23,008 nucleotides of DNA from a virus. Positions 5,454-16,900 of the stretch are shown here, piece by piece; within the stretch, counting starts at the first letter, position 1, and each line of letters starts with the position of its first letter. The notes below the pieces were generated by a model. The model was not told the origin of the DNA. It made no database searches and saw nothing but the letters and a program-made list of their open reading frames with translations. A program made the translations under genes and the position numbers. The stretch covers positions 1-23,008 of IMG/VR virus record IMGVR_UViG_3300035184_001642; one strand, 5' to 3'.

Positions 5454-6769
5454 TGGGGGGCTTTTTATCTAAAATAGTAATAAAAACAATAACTAAAGTA
5501 GTAAAAAATACTTCTAGGTTTGATATTGTTATAGATGATCTTATTGACAAATTTAAAGATTCCTGCCCCCCCAAACCTGAACTTTTACGTTTAGTAAAAC
5601 AAAAAAACCAAATACAATCAGCATTAACTAATTTAACTGATACTATAAATACATTACAAACAACGGGAGAAGTAACAAATGATTTAATAGGTGCTGTTAG
5701 TACTGCTGTTAAAGTTATTAAATCAATCCCAGTCCCAACAGCAATTATTCCCCCATCAGGAGGAGTAGGTATACCTGTAAATGTATTAACAATATTATCA
5801 GATTCTTTAGATCAATTAGGTAAATTATTAGATGGGGCTAGAGGAAGTGTTAAAGTAATTCCTGTAGCTGCTAAAGTAATACAAACATCTATTCAGAATA
5901 TTTTAACTAAACTGGGTCAGTTAGATTTAGTAATTAATAAATGTATTGAAGAATTAGCCACAGGTTTAAATCAGCAAGAAAAAAATGAATTAATTAATGA
6001 AATTGGAAATGCTGCAGCATCATCTGGAGACTTTTCAAATTTAGAATTAAATAATGAAGAGGAAGAGTTACTAATAAGACGTTTAGCCCCTAATGCCGAT
6101 TATAAATTTATTTATAAAAGATTTATATTTCAAATACAATATAATAGTGATAATAGTTTTTCATTCCCTCAAAGAAGAATATTAGGTGAACGTCCCCAAT
6201 CTGTAGAAATAAGACCAGCAACTTCAGCTGAAATAACAAGATATAATTTACCTGATACACCACCCCCAACTATAAGAATTGAATATCCCCAAAGATTTCT
6301 CTCTAATATTGAAGGTGGAGCTTATTCATATAGTACTTCTGTAAAGGTATTAATTAATGAGTTAAAGTTTAGAATTGATCAAGGGGAAAGATGGTTAAGG
6401 CCTGATATTACTCCCGTATTACAAACTCTTGAAGCTGCTTTAGGGGGTATAGGCCCAGTAACACCTATAATCCCACCACCATCAGGTTCAACCGGAAGTG
6501 GCAGTAGTGGTGGGGGTAATTCAAATCCTTATATCCCATTCACATCTCCAGGTTCTATTAATAATGAAATTAGATTTTTCGAATCCTCCCCTTACAAATA
6601 TAACCAAGGTACAGATAGGTGGTTGTTTACTACTATCCAACAAAATCTTCAACCTTTTGGAATAACGGGAGCATATAATGGTGAAGTTAGAAGGCTACCA
6701 ATTCAGGGGCAGGGTCAAGATGAGTTTTATACTTGGAGTCAGTTATTATATTTGTGGTCCGAGCAATAA
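5453..6769 (+). CDS. Probable tail/baseplate structural protein (438 aa)
   Basis: The first 200 residues look helical and hydrophobic with a heptad tendency (LVKQKNQIQSALTNLTDTIN, IQTSIQNILTKLGQLDLVIN). They are broken by a Pro/Gly-rich bend (PVPTAIIPPSGGVGIPVNV). The middle (about 200-330) is mixed alpha/beta with many charged residues. A low-complexity linker rich in Gly, Ser and Pro (about 335-358) leads to a C-terminal domain containing WLFTTIQQNLQPFGITGAYN and ending in YTWSQLLYLWSEQ. The ATG overlaps the hub stop codon by 1 nt (TAATG), which implies coupled translation and a role in the same substructure. I recognise no family; virion function is inferred from position between gp5-like and gp25 genes. 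Confidence 0.65.
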   Translation: MGGFLSKIVIKTITKVVKNTSRFDIVIDDLIDKFKDSCPPKPELLRLVKQKNQIQSALTNLTDTINTLQTTGEVTNDLIGAVSTAVKVIKSIPVPTAIIPPSGGVGIPVNVLTILSDSLDQLGKLLDGARGSVKVIPVAAKVIQTSIQNILTKLGQLDLVINKCIEELATGLNQQEKNELINEIGNAAASSGDFSNLELNNEEEELLIRRLAPNADYKFIYKRFIFQIQYNSDNSFSFPQRRILGERPQSVEIRPATSAEITRYNLPDTPPPTIRIEYPQRFLSNIEGGAYSYSTSVKVLINELKFRIDQGERWLRPDITPVLQTLEAALGGIGPVTPIIPPPSGSTGSGSSGGGNSNPYIPFTSPGSINNEIRFFESSPYKYNQGTDRWLFTTIQQNLQPFGITGAYNGEVRRLPIQGQGQDEFYTWSQLLYLWSEQ

Positions 6770-6806
6770 CCTTCTATAATCTTTAATGAAAAAATTGTTT
6801 AATTTA

Positions 6807-6818
6807 ATATTTATAATA
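6807..6818 (+). promoter_or_regulatory. Putative late promoter, ATATTTATAATA
   Basis: ATATTTATAA (6807-6816) lies in the 53-nt gap before the ATG at 6823, one of the few real gaps in the virion block. The box TATAATAA is two bases from T4 late TATAAATA. It ends only a few bases from the start codon, so any transcript would be nearly leaderless. The call is weak and rests on recurrence at 3861 and 18703. Confidence 0.35.
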
Positions 6819-6822
6819 AAAA

Positions 6823-7161
6823 ATGAAGTCAACAGAACTAAAAAAACTAATTAAGGAAGCTGTAAAAGAAGCAATTCAAGAAGAAATAAAAGAAATTCTT
6901 CTAGAAGCTGTTCGTGCTCCTAAAGTTGGTGGTCTAGCTGCTCCTTCACCTGTTATGGAAGCAACCCAAACCCAACAACCAACTATGACCTCTGCTCAAC
7001 AAAGAGAAGAATATCAAAATATTTTAGGTGGTATGAGTAATAGTTTTACAACAAACCAAGTCCCACAAAAATTTAACCCACAAGGAGGGGTACCTGGAGG
7101 TGACTTACCATCAGGAGAAGTTGATATGAGTCAAATAATGAATATAATGGGTAAAAAGTAA
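6823..7161 (+). CDS. Hypothetical virion-cluster protein with amphipathic N-terminal helix (112 aa)
   Basis: Residues 1-30 are a highly charged amphipathic helix (STELKKLIKEAVKEAIQEEI), an arrangement often seen at the start of phage assembly or core proteins. The rest is Gln-, Gly- and Pro-rich and probably disordered (TQTQQPTMTSAQQREEYQ, then a Gly/Pro stretch near 88-96), ending in VDMSQIMNIMGKK. It has no enzyme motif. It is followed 3 nt later by gp25 and belongs to the baseplate block. Possible roles include scaffold, linker or minor baseplate protein. The family is unknown. Confidence 0.6.
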   Translation: MKSTELKKLIKEAVKEAIQEEIKEILLEAVRAPKVGGLAAPSPVMEATQTQQPTMTSAQQREEYQNILGGMSNSFTTNQVPQKFNPQGGVPGGDLPSGEVDMSQIMNIMGKK

Positions 7162-7164
7162 AAA

Positions 7165-7572
7165 ATGGCTAGAATATTAGAAAATAGATCACCAATAGAT
7201 TCAGTTGCGAGAAAGGCAGTTGGGTTTGGTTTTCCCTTAAATGGGCCTGCTGTTTTCGTGCCTACATACACTACAAGGGAACAAACAAAAGCTAATTTAA
7301 TTAACTATTTATTAACGAATAGGGGAGAGAGAGTATTCAATCCCACATTTGGTGCGGATTTAAGAAATTTGGTATTTGAAAATATTATAGATGTAACAAC
7401 AGAGGAATTACAAGAACGAATTCAAAATGATATTAAAAATTACTTCCCCCAAGTTATTGTAGAAGAAATTAGGTTTGATAATACCCCCGATAGTAATACT
7501 ATTAATTTTACATTAACATACAACATACTTAACTTCGGGATAACTGATGATATACAAATATTACTACAATAA
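7165..7572 (+). CDS. gp25: Baseplate wedge subunit gp25 (GPW/gp25 family)
   Basis: At 135 residues it is almost the length of T4 gp25 (132). The family core is plain: NLINYLLTNRGERVFNPTFG (residues 44-63), then ADLRNLVFENI and ELQERIQNDIKNYFPQVIV. This is the N-x-x-G-E-R-x-x-x-P-x-F-G signature of gp25 and phage P2 gpW-type wedge proteins. In contractile tails gp25 binds gp6 and gp7 at the inner wedge and connects the baseplate to the sheath initiation site. The next gene, gp6, overlaps by 1 nt, matching the usual gp25-gp6 partnership. The assignment is one of the firmest in the window. Confidence 0.95.
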   Translation: MARILENRSPIDSVARKAVGFGFPLNGPAVFVPTYTTREQTKANLINYLLTNRGERVFNPTFGADLRNLVFENIIDVTTEELQERIQNDIKNYFPQVIVEEIRFDNTPDSNTINFTLTYNILNFGITDDIQILLQ

Positions 7573-9434
7573 TGGCTGATTTAAAAAGAGACATAAGATA
7601 TATTGATAAGGATTTTAATAGTTTTAGAAATTCTCTAGTAAACTATTCTAAAACATACTTCCCAGATACTTATAATGATTTTACAGATACCTCTACAGGT
7701 ATGCTGTTTATGGAGATGGCATCTTATGTTGGAGATGTTTTATCCTTTTACTTGGATAATCAAATCCAAGAAACCTTTATTCAAAAAGCGAGACAACAGG
7801 AAAATCTATACCAAATGGCTTACCTTTTAGGTTATAAACCTAAAGTAACAACAGCCGCAACTGTAGAAATTGACTTTTATCAACAATTACCTGCAAAATT
7901 AGAAGGGGGAGAATATATTCCGGATTTTGATTATGCAATGATAATCCCAGAAAATACTACTATTACTTCAAATTTAGATGCTTCTCAAAACTTTATTATT
8001 GAAGATGTAATTGACTTTTCAGCTTCAGGCTCATTAGATCCTACTACAGTATCTGTATACCAAATATCAGGTATTAACCCCACATATTATCTTTTAAAGA
8101 AAACAAGAAGAGCAATTTCAGCTACTATAAAATCCCAACAATTTACATTTACAGCATCAAAAAGATTTGATACGAGAACATTAACTGCTACTAACATTAT
8201 AGGCGTATTAGACGCAGTAGATACTGATGGTAATACCTGGTATGAAGTCCCAAATATGGCGCAAGAAAACGTATATGATACCATTAGAAACACAAATGCT
8301 AGTGACCCAACGTATAATTTAGAAGAAGATGCTCCATATTTACTCCAATTAAAACAAGTTCAAAGAAGATTTGTAACTAGATTTATCAACTCGGGATCGT
8401 TAGAATTTCAATTTGGAGCAGGTGCAACAACTAGTAATGATGAGATGATAGTTCCTAACCCAGACAATGTAGGTTTAGGTTTACCATTTGAAAGGGACCA
8501 ATTAACAACAGCATTCTCCCCTCTTAACTTTATATTTACAAATACTTATGGTATAGCACCTTACAACACAACATTAACTGTTAGGTATTTAATAGGTGGG
8601 GGTGTATCATCAAATGTAGAAGCTGGTACTTTAACAGTATTAGATGATACTAGTTTTAAATTTATTAATCCTAATTTAGCTAATACAACTTTAGCAAACC
8701 AAATATTTGCCTCTGTTTCATCAAACAACCCACTAGCAGCTGATGGTGGTCAAGATGGTGACACTGTAGAAGAATTAAGATTAAATGCTGTTGGTAACTT
8801 CCAAAACCAACTACGTACTGTAACTAAAGAAGATTATTTAATTAGATCTTTATCAATGCCTTCTAATTTAGGAGTAATAGCAAAGGCGTATGCAATGCCT
8901 GCTCAAATTGGTGAATATCAACCTGGTGAACTCCCTACTATTTTAGATTTATTCGTTTTAACTTATAACGCAGATAAACAATTAAAAACAGCATCATCAC
9001 TAATAAAACGAAATTTACAAACATATCTAGCGGAGTATAGAATGATTAATGATTCTGTTAAAATAAAGGATGCATTTATAATCAATATTGAAGTAATATT
9101 TGATATAATTGTATTACCAAACTATAACAATAATGAAACTATAACTAAATGTATTACCTCATTAACTAATTTATTTGATATAGATAATTGGCAAATAAAT
9201 GAACCCATTTTAATGAGGGATTTATATATTCTTTTAGATAAAGTAGAGGGGGTTCAAACTGTTAAGAATATTACTATAAATAATCTTTCAGGAGAAAGTT
9301 TAGGATATAGTGAATATGCTTATGATGTACTTGGAGCTACTATTGATGGTGTAGTTTACCCATCTATAGATCCAATGATTTTTGAAGTAAAATACCCAAA
9401 TACAGATATTAAAGGTAGAGTAGTACCATTATAA
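7572..9434 (+). CDS. gp6: Baseplate wedge subunit gp6 (gpJ-like)
   Basis: This 620-residue protein is close to T4 gp6 (660). The N-terminus has the typical pattern DIRYIDKDFNSFRNSLVNYS, then FTDTSTGMLFMEMASYVGDV and SFYLDNQIQETF (to about residue 70), seen in gp6/gpJ-type wedge proteins. A second recognisable segment, TVEELRLNAVGNFQNQLRTV followed by TKEDYLI (about 396-422), matches the gpJ core region, where R-T-V-T-x-x-D-Y is characteristic. In T4, gp6 dimers form the inner ring of the baseplate together with gp25 and gp7. It directly follows gp25 with a TAATG overlap. The C-terminal third is an alpha/beta region probably mediating ring contacts. Confidence 0.92.
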   Translation: MADLKRDIRYIDKDFNSFRNSLVNYSKTYFPDTYNDFTDTSTGMLFMEMASYVGDVLSFYLDNQIQETFIQKARQQENLYQMAYLLGYKPKVTTAATVEIDFYQQLPAKLEGGEYIPDFDYAMIIPENTTITSNLDASQNFIIEDVIDFSASGSLDPTTVSVYQISGINPTYYLLKKTRRAISATIKSQQFTFTASKRFDTRTLTATNIIGVLDAVDTDGNTWYEVPNMAQENVYDTIRNTNASDPTYNLEEDAPYLLQLKQVQRRFVTRFINSGSLEFQFGAGATTSNDEMIVPNPDNVGLGLPFERDQLTTAFSPLNFIFTNTYGIAPYNTTLTVRYLIGGGVSSNVEAGTLTVLDDTSFKFINPNLANTTLANQIFASVSSNNPLAADGGQDGDTVEELRLNAVGNFQNQLRTVTKEDYLIRSLSMPSNLGVIAKAYAMPAQIGEYQPGELPTILDLFVLTYNADKQLKTASSLIKRNLQTYLAEYRMINDSVKIKDAFIINIEVIFDIIVLPNYNNNETITKCITSLTNLFDIDNWQINEPILMRDLYILLDKVEGVQTVKNITINNLSGESLGYSEYAYDVLGATIDGVVYPSIDPMIFEVKYPNTDIKGRVVPL

Positions 9435-9445
9435 TAATTTAAGAT

Positions 9446-10585
9446 ATGGCAATTTATAAAATCTTCCCAACAAAAGACACTACCTTATATTCAGAATTCC
9501 CAAATACAAATACGGGATTAGATGAAATTTTAGAAGCTTCTACCTATGTAAAAGATAGTAAGGGTCAAGTTAGTAGATACTTAATTCAATTTTCTACAAG
9601 TGAAATATCTGATATCATTTCTACAAAAACTTCAAATGGGGAGTGGACAGCGTATTTAAGAAACTTTAATGCTGTTGTAACAGGGTTAAATCTAGACACA
9701 CAGTTACTTTTTTACCCCGCAGCTGGGGTTTGGGGGATGGGTACCGGAAGATATGGAGATTCTCCAATAGTTACAAATGGTTCAAGTTGGAATTGGTTAG
9801 ATTACTCAGGATCAGCTTTATGGCCTACTTCAGGTTTTCCAACATATATAACAGCTTCATGGTCAGGTAGCGTAGAAGGTGGTGGTAATTGGTATACGGG
9901 TTCAAATCTTGGATTAAATGTAACTCAATCCCAAACCTTCACATATGCTAATAATAAAGACATAAATGTAGAGGTTAAATCTACGGTTGAAACTTGGTAT
10001 AGTTATTCATTAAATCCATCAGATGGGTTTGACAATAATGGGTTTATTATAAAACAAACAGATTCAAATGAATTTATAAATAATCCTAATAACCAAAAAA
10101 CATTTAGGTATTTTTCTATAGATACTCATACAATATACCCCCCTCAATTAGAATTTAGATGGAATGATTTTACATTTAATACCGGGTCATCTACTAATGT
10201 AGTATTACCTCAAGTAGAAAGTTTTATTTCTATATACAACAACGCTGGTACTTATTACTCACAAAGCATTCCTAGATTAAGGTTTGCAGCTATGCCGAAA
10301 TACCCAGATAGAGTATTTCAAACAGCATCATTGTATTCTACAAATTATTATTTACCAGAATCACAATCCTTATATGCTGTAAAAGATACAGAAACTAATG
10401 AGTTTGTAATTGATTTTGATGGTGATTATACTAGAATTAGTGCAGATACAACATCAAGTTATTTTGATTTATACTGCAGTGGTTTAGAACCTGAAAGATA
10501 CTATACAGTCTTAGTCAAAACTACTATTGGAGGTACAACTAAAGTATTTGATAACAATATTATGTTTAAAATAGCGAACGGATAA
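9446..10585 (+). CDS. Tail/baseplate beta-sandwich protein, DNRLRE-like
   Basis: The N-terminus (IYKIFPTKDTTLYSEFPNTN, then TGLDEILEASTYV, residues 3-36) has the pattern of DNRLRE/carbohydrate-binding-type beta-sandwich domains, in which a destabilising-residue strand precedes N-x-G-x-D. Repeated aromatic-rich stretches follow (SSWNWLDYSGSALWP, GGGNWYTGSNLGLN). The conserved-looking DINVEVKSTVETWYS near 170-190 also fits that fold. The C-terminal part is Ser/Tyr-rich and beta-predicted. At 379 residues it lies between gp6 and the gp7-like gene. It is probably an exposed virion protein, perhaps glycan- or surface-contacting; that role is inferred from fold type only. Confidence 0.55.
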   Translation: MAIYKIFPTKDTTLYSEFPNTNTGLDEILEASTYVKDSKGQVSRYLIQFSTSEISDIISTKTSNGEWTAYLRNFNAVVTGLNLDTQLLFYPAAGVWGMGTGRYGDSPIVTNGSSWNWLDYSGSALWPTSGFPTYITASWSGSVEGGGNWYTGSNLGLNVTQSQTFTYANNKDINVEVKSTVETWYSYSLNPSDGFDNNGFIIKQTDSNEFINNPNNQKTFRYFSIDTHTIYPPQLEFRWNDFTFNTGSSTNVVLPQVESFISIYNNAGTYYSQSIPRLRFAAMPKYPDRVFQTASLYSTNYYLPESQSLYAVKDTETNEFVIDFDGDYTRISADTTSSYFDLYCSGLEPERYYTVLVKTTIGGTTKVFDNNIMFKIANG

Positions 10586-10587
10586 AT

Positions 10588-10938
10588 ATGGAAAATATAC
10601 AACTATCAAGACAAGTTTTCAATAAGGCAAAATTTAATGAAACTGTAAATACAGAGTTTACTCAACTTGTATCCCCCCCGGATCCATCTTTCTTTGATGT
10701 TAACTTGGCTACTGAAGAAGATTTTTGGATATTATACGATAAATTCTTTTATTTAATTCCTAAAGAAGGTGAAGTAAATTCTCACTTATATTTAGTTGAA
10801 ACTAGTGGTGAGTATATTGATTATCAAGCAAATAATGAAGAAATTCAAGCCTTGTTAGAAGAAATAGCAGAATTAAGGGAAGAAAATTTAGAAGTAAGAC
10901 AAGAGATAGCGGATGTTATAGCGGATATTAATCCTTAA
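10588..10938 (+). CDS. Hypothetical virion-cluster protein with C-terminal coiled coil (116 aa)
   Basis: The first 75 residues are mixed and aromatic (EEDFWILYDKFFYLIPKEGE, then SHLYLVETSGEYIDY). The last 35 form a long acidic heptad helix (EIQALLEEIAELREENLEV then RQEIADVIADI), a likely coiled coil. The length and the position right before the giant gp7-like gene suggest a small baseplate or assembly partner. The ATG follows the previous stop by 2 nt. No family name can be given. Confidence 0.65.
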   Translation: MENIQLSRQVFNKAKFNETVNTEFTQLVSPPDPSFFDVNLATEEDFWILYDKFFYLIPKEGEVNSHLYLVETSGEYIDYQANNEEIQALLEEIAELREENLEVRQEIADVIADINP

Positions 10939-10950
10939 CTCTTTAGTTAA
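10935..10950 (+). other. Small perfect RNA hairpin at a gene junction
   Basis: TTAACT (10935-10940) and AGTTAA (10945-10950) pair perfectly around CTTT. The hairpin includes the stop codon of the 116-aa gene and lies 11 nt before the ATG of the giant gene. There is no T-run, so it is not a terminator; an RNA processing or stability element is possible. Confidence 0.35.
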
Positions 10951-10961
10951 AAGTAAAATAA

Positions 10962-13900
10962 ATGGAAATAACAAATACTACATCAAGTTTAAATGCTAGA
11001 TCTTCAGTTAACCCATCAAACTTAAGTGCTAAGTCTTCGGTTAACCAATCAGGTTTAACTGCTGCCGACTTATCATTTACAACCAAACCATCTGTTACCC
11101 CAACACCAGTTGTACCTAAAAATATAGATTTTACTATACCAGTAAGTGCCTCTATTACATATGTTGATCCTAGTACTTTATCTAGTGATGGTTTTGAATT
11201 ACAAGACCAAGCTATTATTCCAAATACATTCTTAACCTCATCATTTACCCCAGGAGATAATTTTGTTGAGCTTTATGTTTACGATGCTCAAAAGAATTTA
11301 TTAACTTCTAATTATAATTGGGAAGATTGGACAATAGTAGAAAATTCAAATACCGAAATACCATCGGGGTCTTACGTTGATATAACTACAGGTTTAAATG
11401 TTGCTGAAGTAGCTCCAACTACTTTACCAACTAATGAATTAGTCTTAGACCCATCATCTAATGTTTATAATCAAGGATTTGAAAATGGTGTTTTATATGC
11501 ATCTTATAATTTTGTAAAATATGAGTTAGGTTCATCCCCTCAGGATACTTTTTACTTATCAGAAATTTCTTCAGACAGAACTGAAATTGCTATTAAATCT
11601 AATACTATTGATAAAAATGATATTAAAAGAGGATATATATCTTTAACAAATTCCCTTAGAGGATTTGCTTATTTTGATGAGTTTTATGTAAGTTTCTTTA
11701 ATAATGAGTATGCTATTAGTATTAATGTTCTGACAACGGGTTCAATAAAATCCCCTACAGATACTATTTTAATTAAACTATATGAACCTTTACCTACTCA
11801 ATATAATGTAAAGGATGAATTATATGTAGCTTCAAAGGTAGGAGAAAGTAAAGCCTATAAGGTTGAATTTATTGAAGATCTTAGTTCATTTATTGAACAG
11901 GCCAATTTTATTAAAGGTCCAAACATTAATATATCTTTAAAAGATTTAGTAAATAATTCAACAACGTTAAAATCCTATGAGGATTTAACTACAACTCCAT
12001 CATCAGAATCTTTAAATAATTTATTAAACACACTTAATAAAACCGGTGTAACTATTACACCTAACTATTCATATAATACCTTTAATGAGTTTATAAATTT
12101 CTCTTCTGCAAAGGAAAGAATAAATAATTTTTATGAAAAGGTATCTCAAATACAATCTTACGAGGCGGATATTGAAACTATAACTAAGATTACAGGTTCT
12201 AATCCTAACGTTGTACCTATTTCATCCAGTTTAGCTAGTTTACAAACTAATATTAGTAATCTAATTACAAATTTTGATGGGTATGAAAGCTATTTATATA
12301 ATAATTCATCATCATTTGCTTATCCTAAATCAGGCTCAGTTTACCCTTACCCCTTACTATCAACGGGTAGTGTTGAAGTATTAGAGTGGTTAGGTAGTGA
12401 TGTTGAAAACTCACAATATTATGGAGGTTATGTGTTATCTGCTTCTGTACATGATCAAAATAACCAAAATTGGTTATATTACACGATTCCATCATTTATA
12501 ACTGAAAATTCGAACAATGATGAATATGTTGAATTTTCTAATATGGTGGGTCAATCTTTTGATGAGATTTGGCTTTATACAAGAGCTTTAAGTGAAAGGT
12601 ATAATACAACAAATGATCCAGATAGGGGTTTACCTCTAGGCTTAGCTGCAGAAGCAATTAAAGGTTTAGGATTTGAAACATTTGGTAACAACTATAATAA
12701 TCAGAATAACTTTATAGGTTTAACGGGTGAAAATAATGGTAGCTATGTCCCCCCTACAGGAAGTGAATTAATAACTCAATATATAGCGATAAATGGTGGA
12801 AGCGTATATAATTACTGGAGTGATAATTATGCTTGGATTGATTATGTTGAACAAGTAAATGACCCAGGCTTCCCGTATGCTATTGATAAAGTAAGTAAAG
12901 AAATATTTAAACGTCTCTACCACAACATGGCTTACCTTACTAAAAAGAAGGGTACAATTAGTGGCTTAAGACAACTTATTAATATTTGGGGTATACCAAA
13001 TACTATCCTTCGTATAAATGAATTTGGGGGTAAGAATAGAGATAATAGTAATGATTATGATTTATGGTACAATAGATTTAGTTATGCTTATACTCCTATA
13101 GCAAACACATATGCAGCAAGTTCATCTGTTAGAATCCCTTGGATGCCTTTAGAGCGTAACAGGATTGCAGATAGTGAATATATAGTTCCTGATGGTTTAG
13201 CCTTTAGGTTTAAAACAACAGGTTTCCCATCATCTAGTTTTGGTGGTTCTTATTATACACAATCCTTAGTAGCTAAAAAATCTAACGGAGTAGCTGACTC
13301 AGAAATGGATTTTGGTATTAGTTTATTCTATGAAGACCAGCCATCAGGATCGTACTCAGGTTCAAGTAATAGTGATTACTATGAATATGGGAAAATGAGA
13401 TTTTATATTTCAGCATCATCCGCTCAAGGGGGTGTTTTAGAATCTGATGATATTTTCTTACCATTCTTTAATAAAGGGTGGTGGAGTGTTTCATTTCAAA
13501 GAGATACTCATGTTTCAGCCTCAATTAATATAAAAGATACAAAATACACATTACAAGTAGCTAATAACCTATATAATGGAGCAGATGGTAATATTATAGG
13601 TTGGACAGGATCTGTTGATAGTGATGTAACAAGTGCTCAATCATCAGTTAATGAAGCTTGGAATAGTTTTGGTGTATCTGAAATAGATGGTATATATCTT
13701 GGGGGTTATGTTTCTGGTTCTAATGTGGTAGCCGAGGTATTAAATGAAAATGGTAAAATATTTTCAGGTTCACTTCAAGAATTTAGATATTATTCTAATG
13801 ATATCCCTACAGAGGTATTCCATGATTTTGTAATGAACCCTGAATCTATTGAAGGTAATAACATTACAGGATCAGAAAGCTCATTTGACATAGTAAACTT

Positions 13901-16900
13901 TAGAGCACCTTTAGGAAATGAATTAGAATACCTATACACAGCTTCACAGTATGGAGATTATATAGAACCTATTTTATCATCACACCCTGCAATTACAGGA
14001 TCAGCCAATTTAGTAATTACAGCCTCATTTGTTAATCCAGCAAATAACGAAGTTACTTCCAGTTATGACTTTATTCATTACTCAAGTTCAGTATTAAGAA
14101 CATATAGCAAACCAAACACAGAAGTATATCAATTAGATCAACCTGCAGTTGGGATTAGAAACAGAGTTTCAAATAAAATCCAAGTTGAAGATGGTGATGC
14201 TTATGGTAATGTTTTATCGAGACAAGTTAGTATAGATCAAAATTACTTAATAAGTCAAAGCTATACAGAAGATGTTACAAATTTAGAAGTAGCATTTTCA
14301 CCTCAAGATGAAGTAAATGATGATATTATTGCTTCTTTTGGGTATGGTGTCATTTCTGATACAATAGCAGATCCAAGATATGCATACGATTCAAAATTAA
14401 ATTACTACCCTAGATTAAGAAATGTAGCAATTGACTACTTTAAAAAATATACAGAAGGTAATGTTTACGATTATTTAAGATTAATTAAATATTTCGACAA
14501 TTCATTATTTAAAGCAATTAAATCGTATGTACCTGCGCGTACAAGCGTGACTACAGGCGTTTTAATTAAACAAAATCTATTAGAGCGTAACCGTCGCCCA
14601 TCTGTAACAGTTAATCCAAATACAACGGTAGCTCGTACTCCGGAAACCGGGTCTTATGATGGTATTCCTACAGGACAGGAAGGTTTAAACAGTGCAATTC
14701 AACTTAGAGACTTAGAACTTACAGGAAGTTTTGATGTAGCTTCCATAGATGGGGGTGCAGGGGGTGTTCCAAACCCTTTTAATGAATACACACAAAGCCT
14801 TTTATATTCAGAAGTAACCCAATCTTGGATTGTAGAAAATAATACAGTCTCAGGTAGTGTTTTTGAAGTACACAATTCTCAAGATGAATTTTACAATGGG
14901 GAATATAGTGGAAGTAATTTAACAGTAACAACACAATCCCTATTAGATAACCCATACACATCCTTACAGTTAAGAGATACACAGTATTATATTTCAGCAT
15001 CTTCAGGTATTGTATACCCAATTGCATCCGCCCCCTTCTTCGGTTATCCACAAAAACTTACAGAAATTGGTGATTTTTCAGCCTTAACAACCCCAAACAT
15101 GATTGTAAAGGTATTTACAGATGTAGATGTTGCATGGAGTTGGATTAATAGTTTTTTTCTCCAATCTTACGCAGATTACATTGGGAAGAATTTTCTAGTT
15201 TTATTCGAAAGTGTATCTATTCCTGATAAGTATTTTATTCTAGCGGCGTTTATTAACAGATTTGACGAAGATGAAAATGATTATATAAGTACAGTACTTC
15301 CCGGAGTTGGTGTTAATGACAATATTAAATTTTCAGGTGGCGCAGCAGTAAAAGAACAGCAAAGATTAACTCTTAATGATCCTTTTGATGCCCCTTATTT
15401 TAATGATTATATTGATAATAGTTTTACCTCATCTTTAAATGACATCGGGGTTAACACTTTATCACCTATCTTCCAATTTGCAATAACCGGAAGTTCAGAT
15501 GGTTCTACCTTAGATCCAGGAAATGAAACAATATTTAAAACATATTTTGGAACCGGTGGTTCAGCAATAAAATCAAATCATATCCATTCTACATTATTCC
15601 CTGCAGATGCTTCAAATATAGGTTATTATGTAGTGGGGGGTAATGTAGACGGTACTCTTTTTAGACCTAGAGGATTATTAATAGCACCCCCTGATGCTAA
15701 TTCATCAATGGGTAAATATAATGTCCCTGGAATTAGCTCTTCACCTTTCTATTTAACTATAGAAACGCAAAACGGTGGTACTATATTGGATAGTGAAAAT
15801 TTGAATGTAACCCAAAGTGCCCGAACTTATGTAAGTAATTACCACGTTTCACTTTCACAAGCAATTTCTATAGTTGCTGGTAAAAATGCAACATCGTTTT
15901 TATTTGGTCCTTCATCTGGAAGTTTCTTCCAATACCGTCAAGTCTTTTTAGGATCAACAGATGGGACAAGATGTATACCTGATTCGTATACTTATACTCC
16001 ATTAGCATTAGCATTAAATAAGTTTAGTATAGATCCTACTACAGACCAAATATACGATAATACAGCAACTTTCTTAGCTAATCCTACTTTTCAATTTAAA
16101 TTAGACGCTTCACTTCAAGTTGGATCAACACCAATTATAAATAGCCTTTCAGGATCAGAATTCTATCAAGGATTAACGGATAAAATAGGTCCTTTACTAA
16201 CAGTAGACTCCCCAAATTCAAATAATCTTTATTGGTATTATAATACTGGTAGTAGAACAATAAGAGGGAATGATTATAATGGTTCATCCACTAACACTTG
16301 GATTCCAGTTAAGTCCCAACCAGCTCAGTTATTTAACTTTAACCCTAGTCTTGTTGGTAACCCATTAATTTTTGATAACTCACCTTTTAATACACTATTT
16401 AATAATGCTACTGGGAGTGAAAAAAATACATATGTTCAAGAATTAGATTATGGGAATGGTATTGAAACCCCTGTAAATCTTCAAGCTATAATAGATAATA
16501 CAGCTGCAAAAGCACAAGTGAATGATAGTTTTTACACATCACTATCAAATATTATCCCAAGATATTTAGGAACAAAAATAACATCAGCTGATTACAATTT
16601 CCCAACACCAGTACCTTCAGGGAGTTTTCCACAAGGTATTACAAGTGTTGCTTTAGAGCGTGATTTATTTAGAGAAAATAAAATCAGATTTAAAACGGGG
16701 GAAACTGGCAGTTGGGCAGGAGATAATTCTTATGGTCAAACAGCAGTTATAGAGTCTAATCCAATTTACTTTGCTCACTTTAAATCATCCCGTGAAAGTC
16801 GAGAAGTATTTAACACAACTACTTTTGACATAGACCAACTTATTCAAGTACCTATGAATGCTATTAAGGGTTCATCTAATTTAAGAATCTCATCATCAAG

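Noticed and set aside
10075-10082. Exact TATAAATA inside the DNRLRE-like gene
   Set aside because: It lies in the middle of a coding region with no gene start soon after. It is probably chance in AT-rich DNA and serves as a caution for the late-promoter call.
14779-15051. 90-codon ORF on the minus strand inside the giant gene
   Set aside because: The composition looks like antisense of Ser/Tyr-rich coding. It has no leader or neighbour and is fully embedded in a continuous + strand gene.
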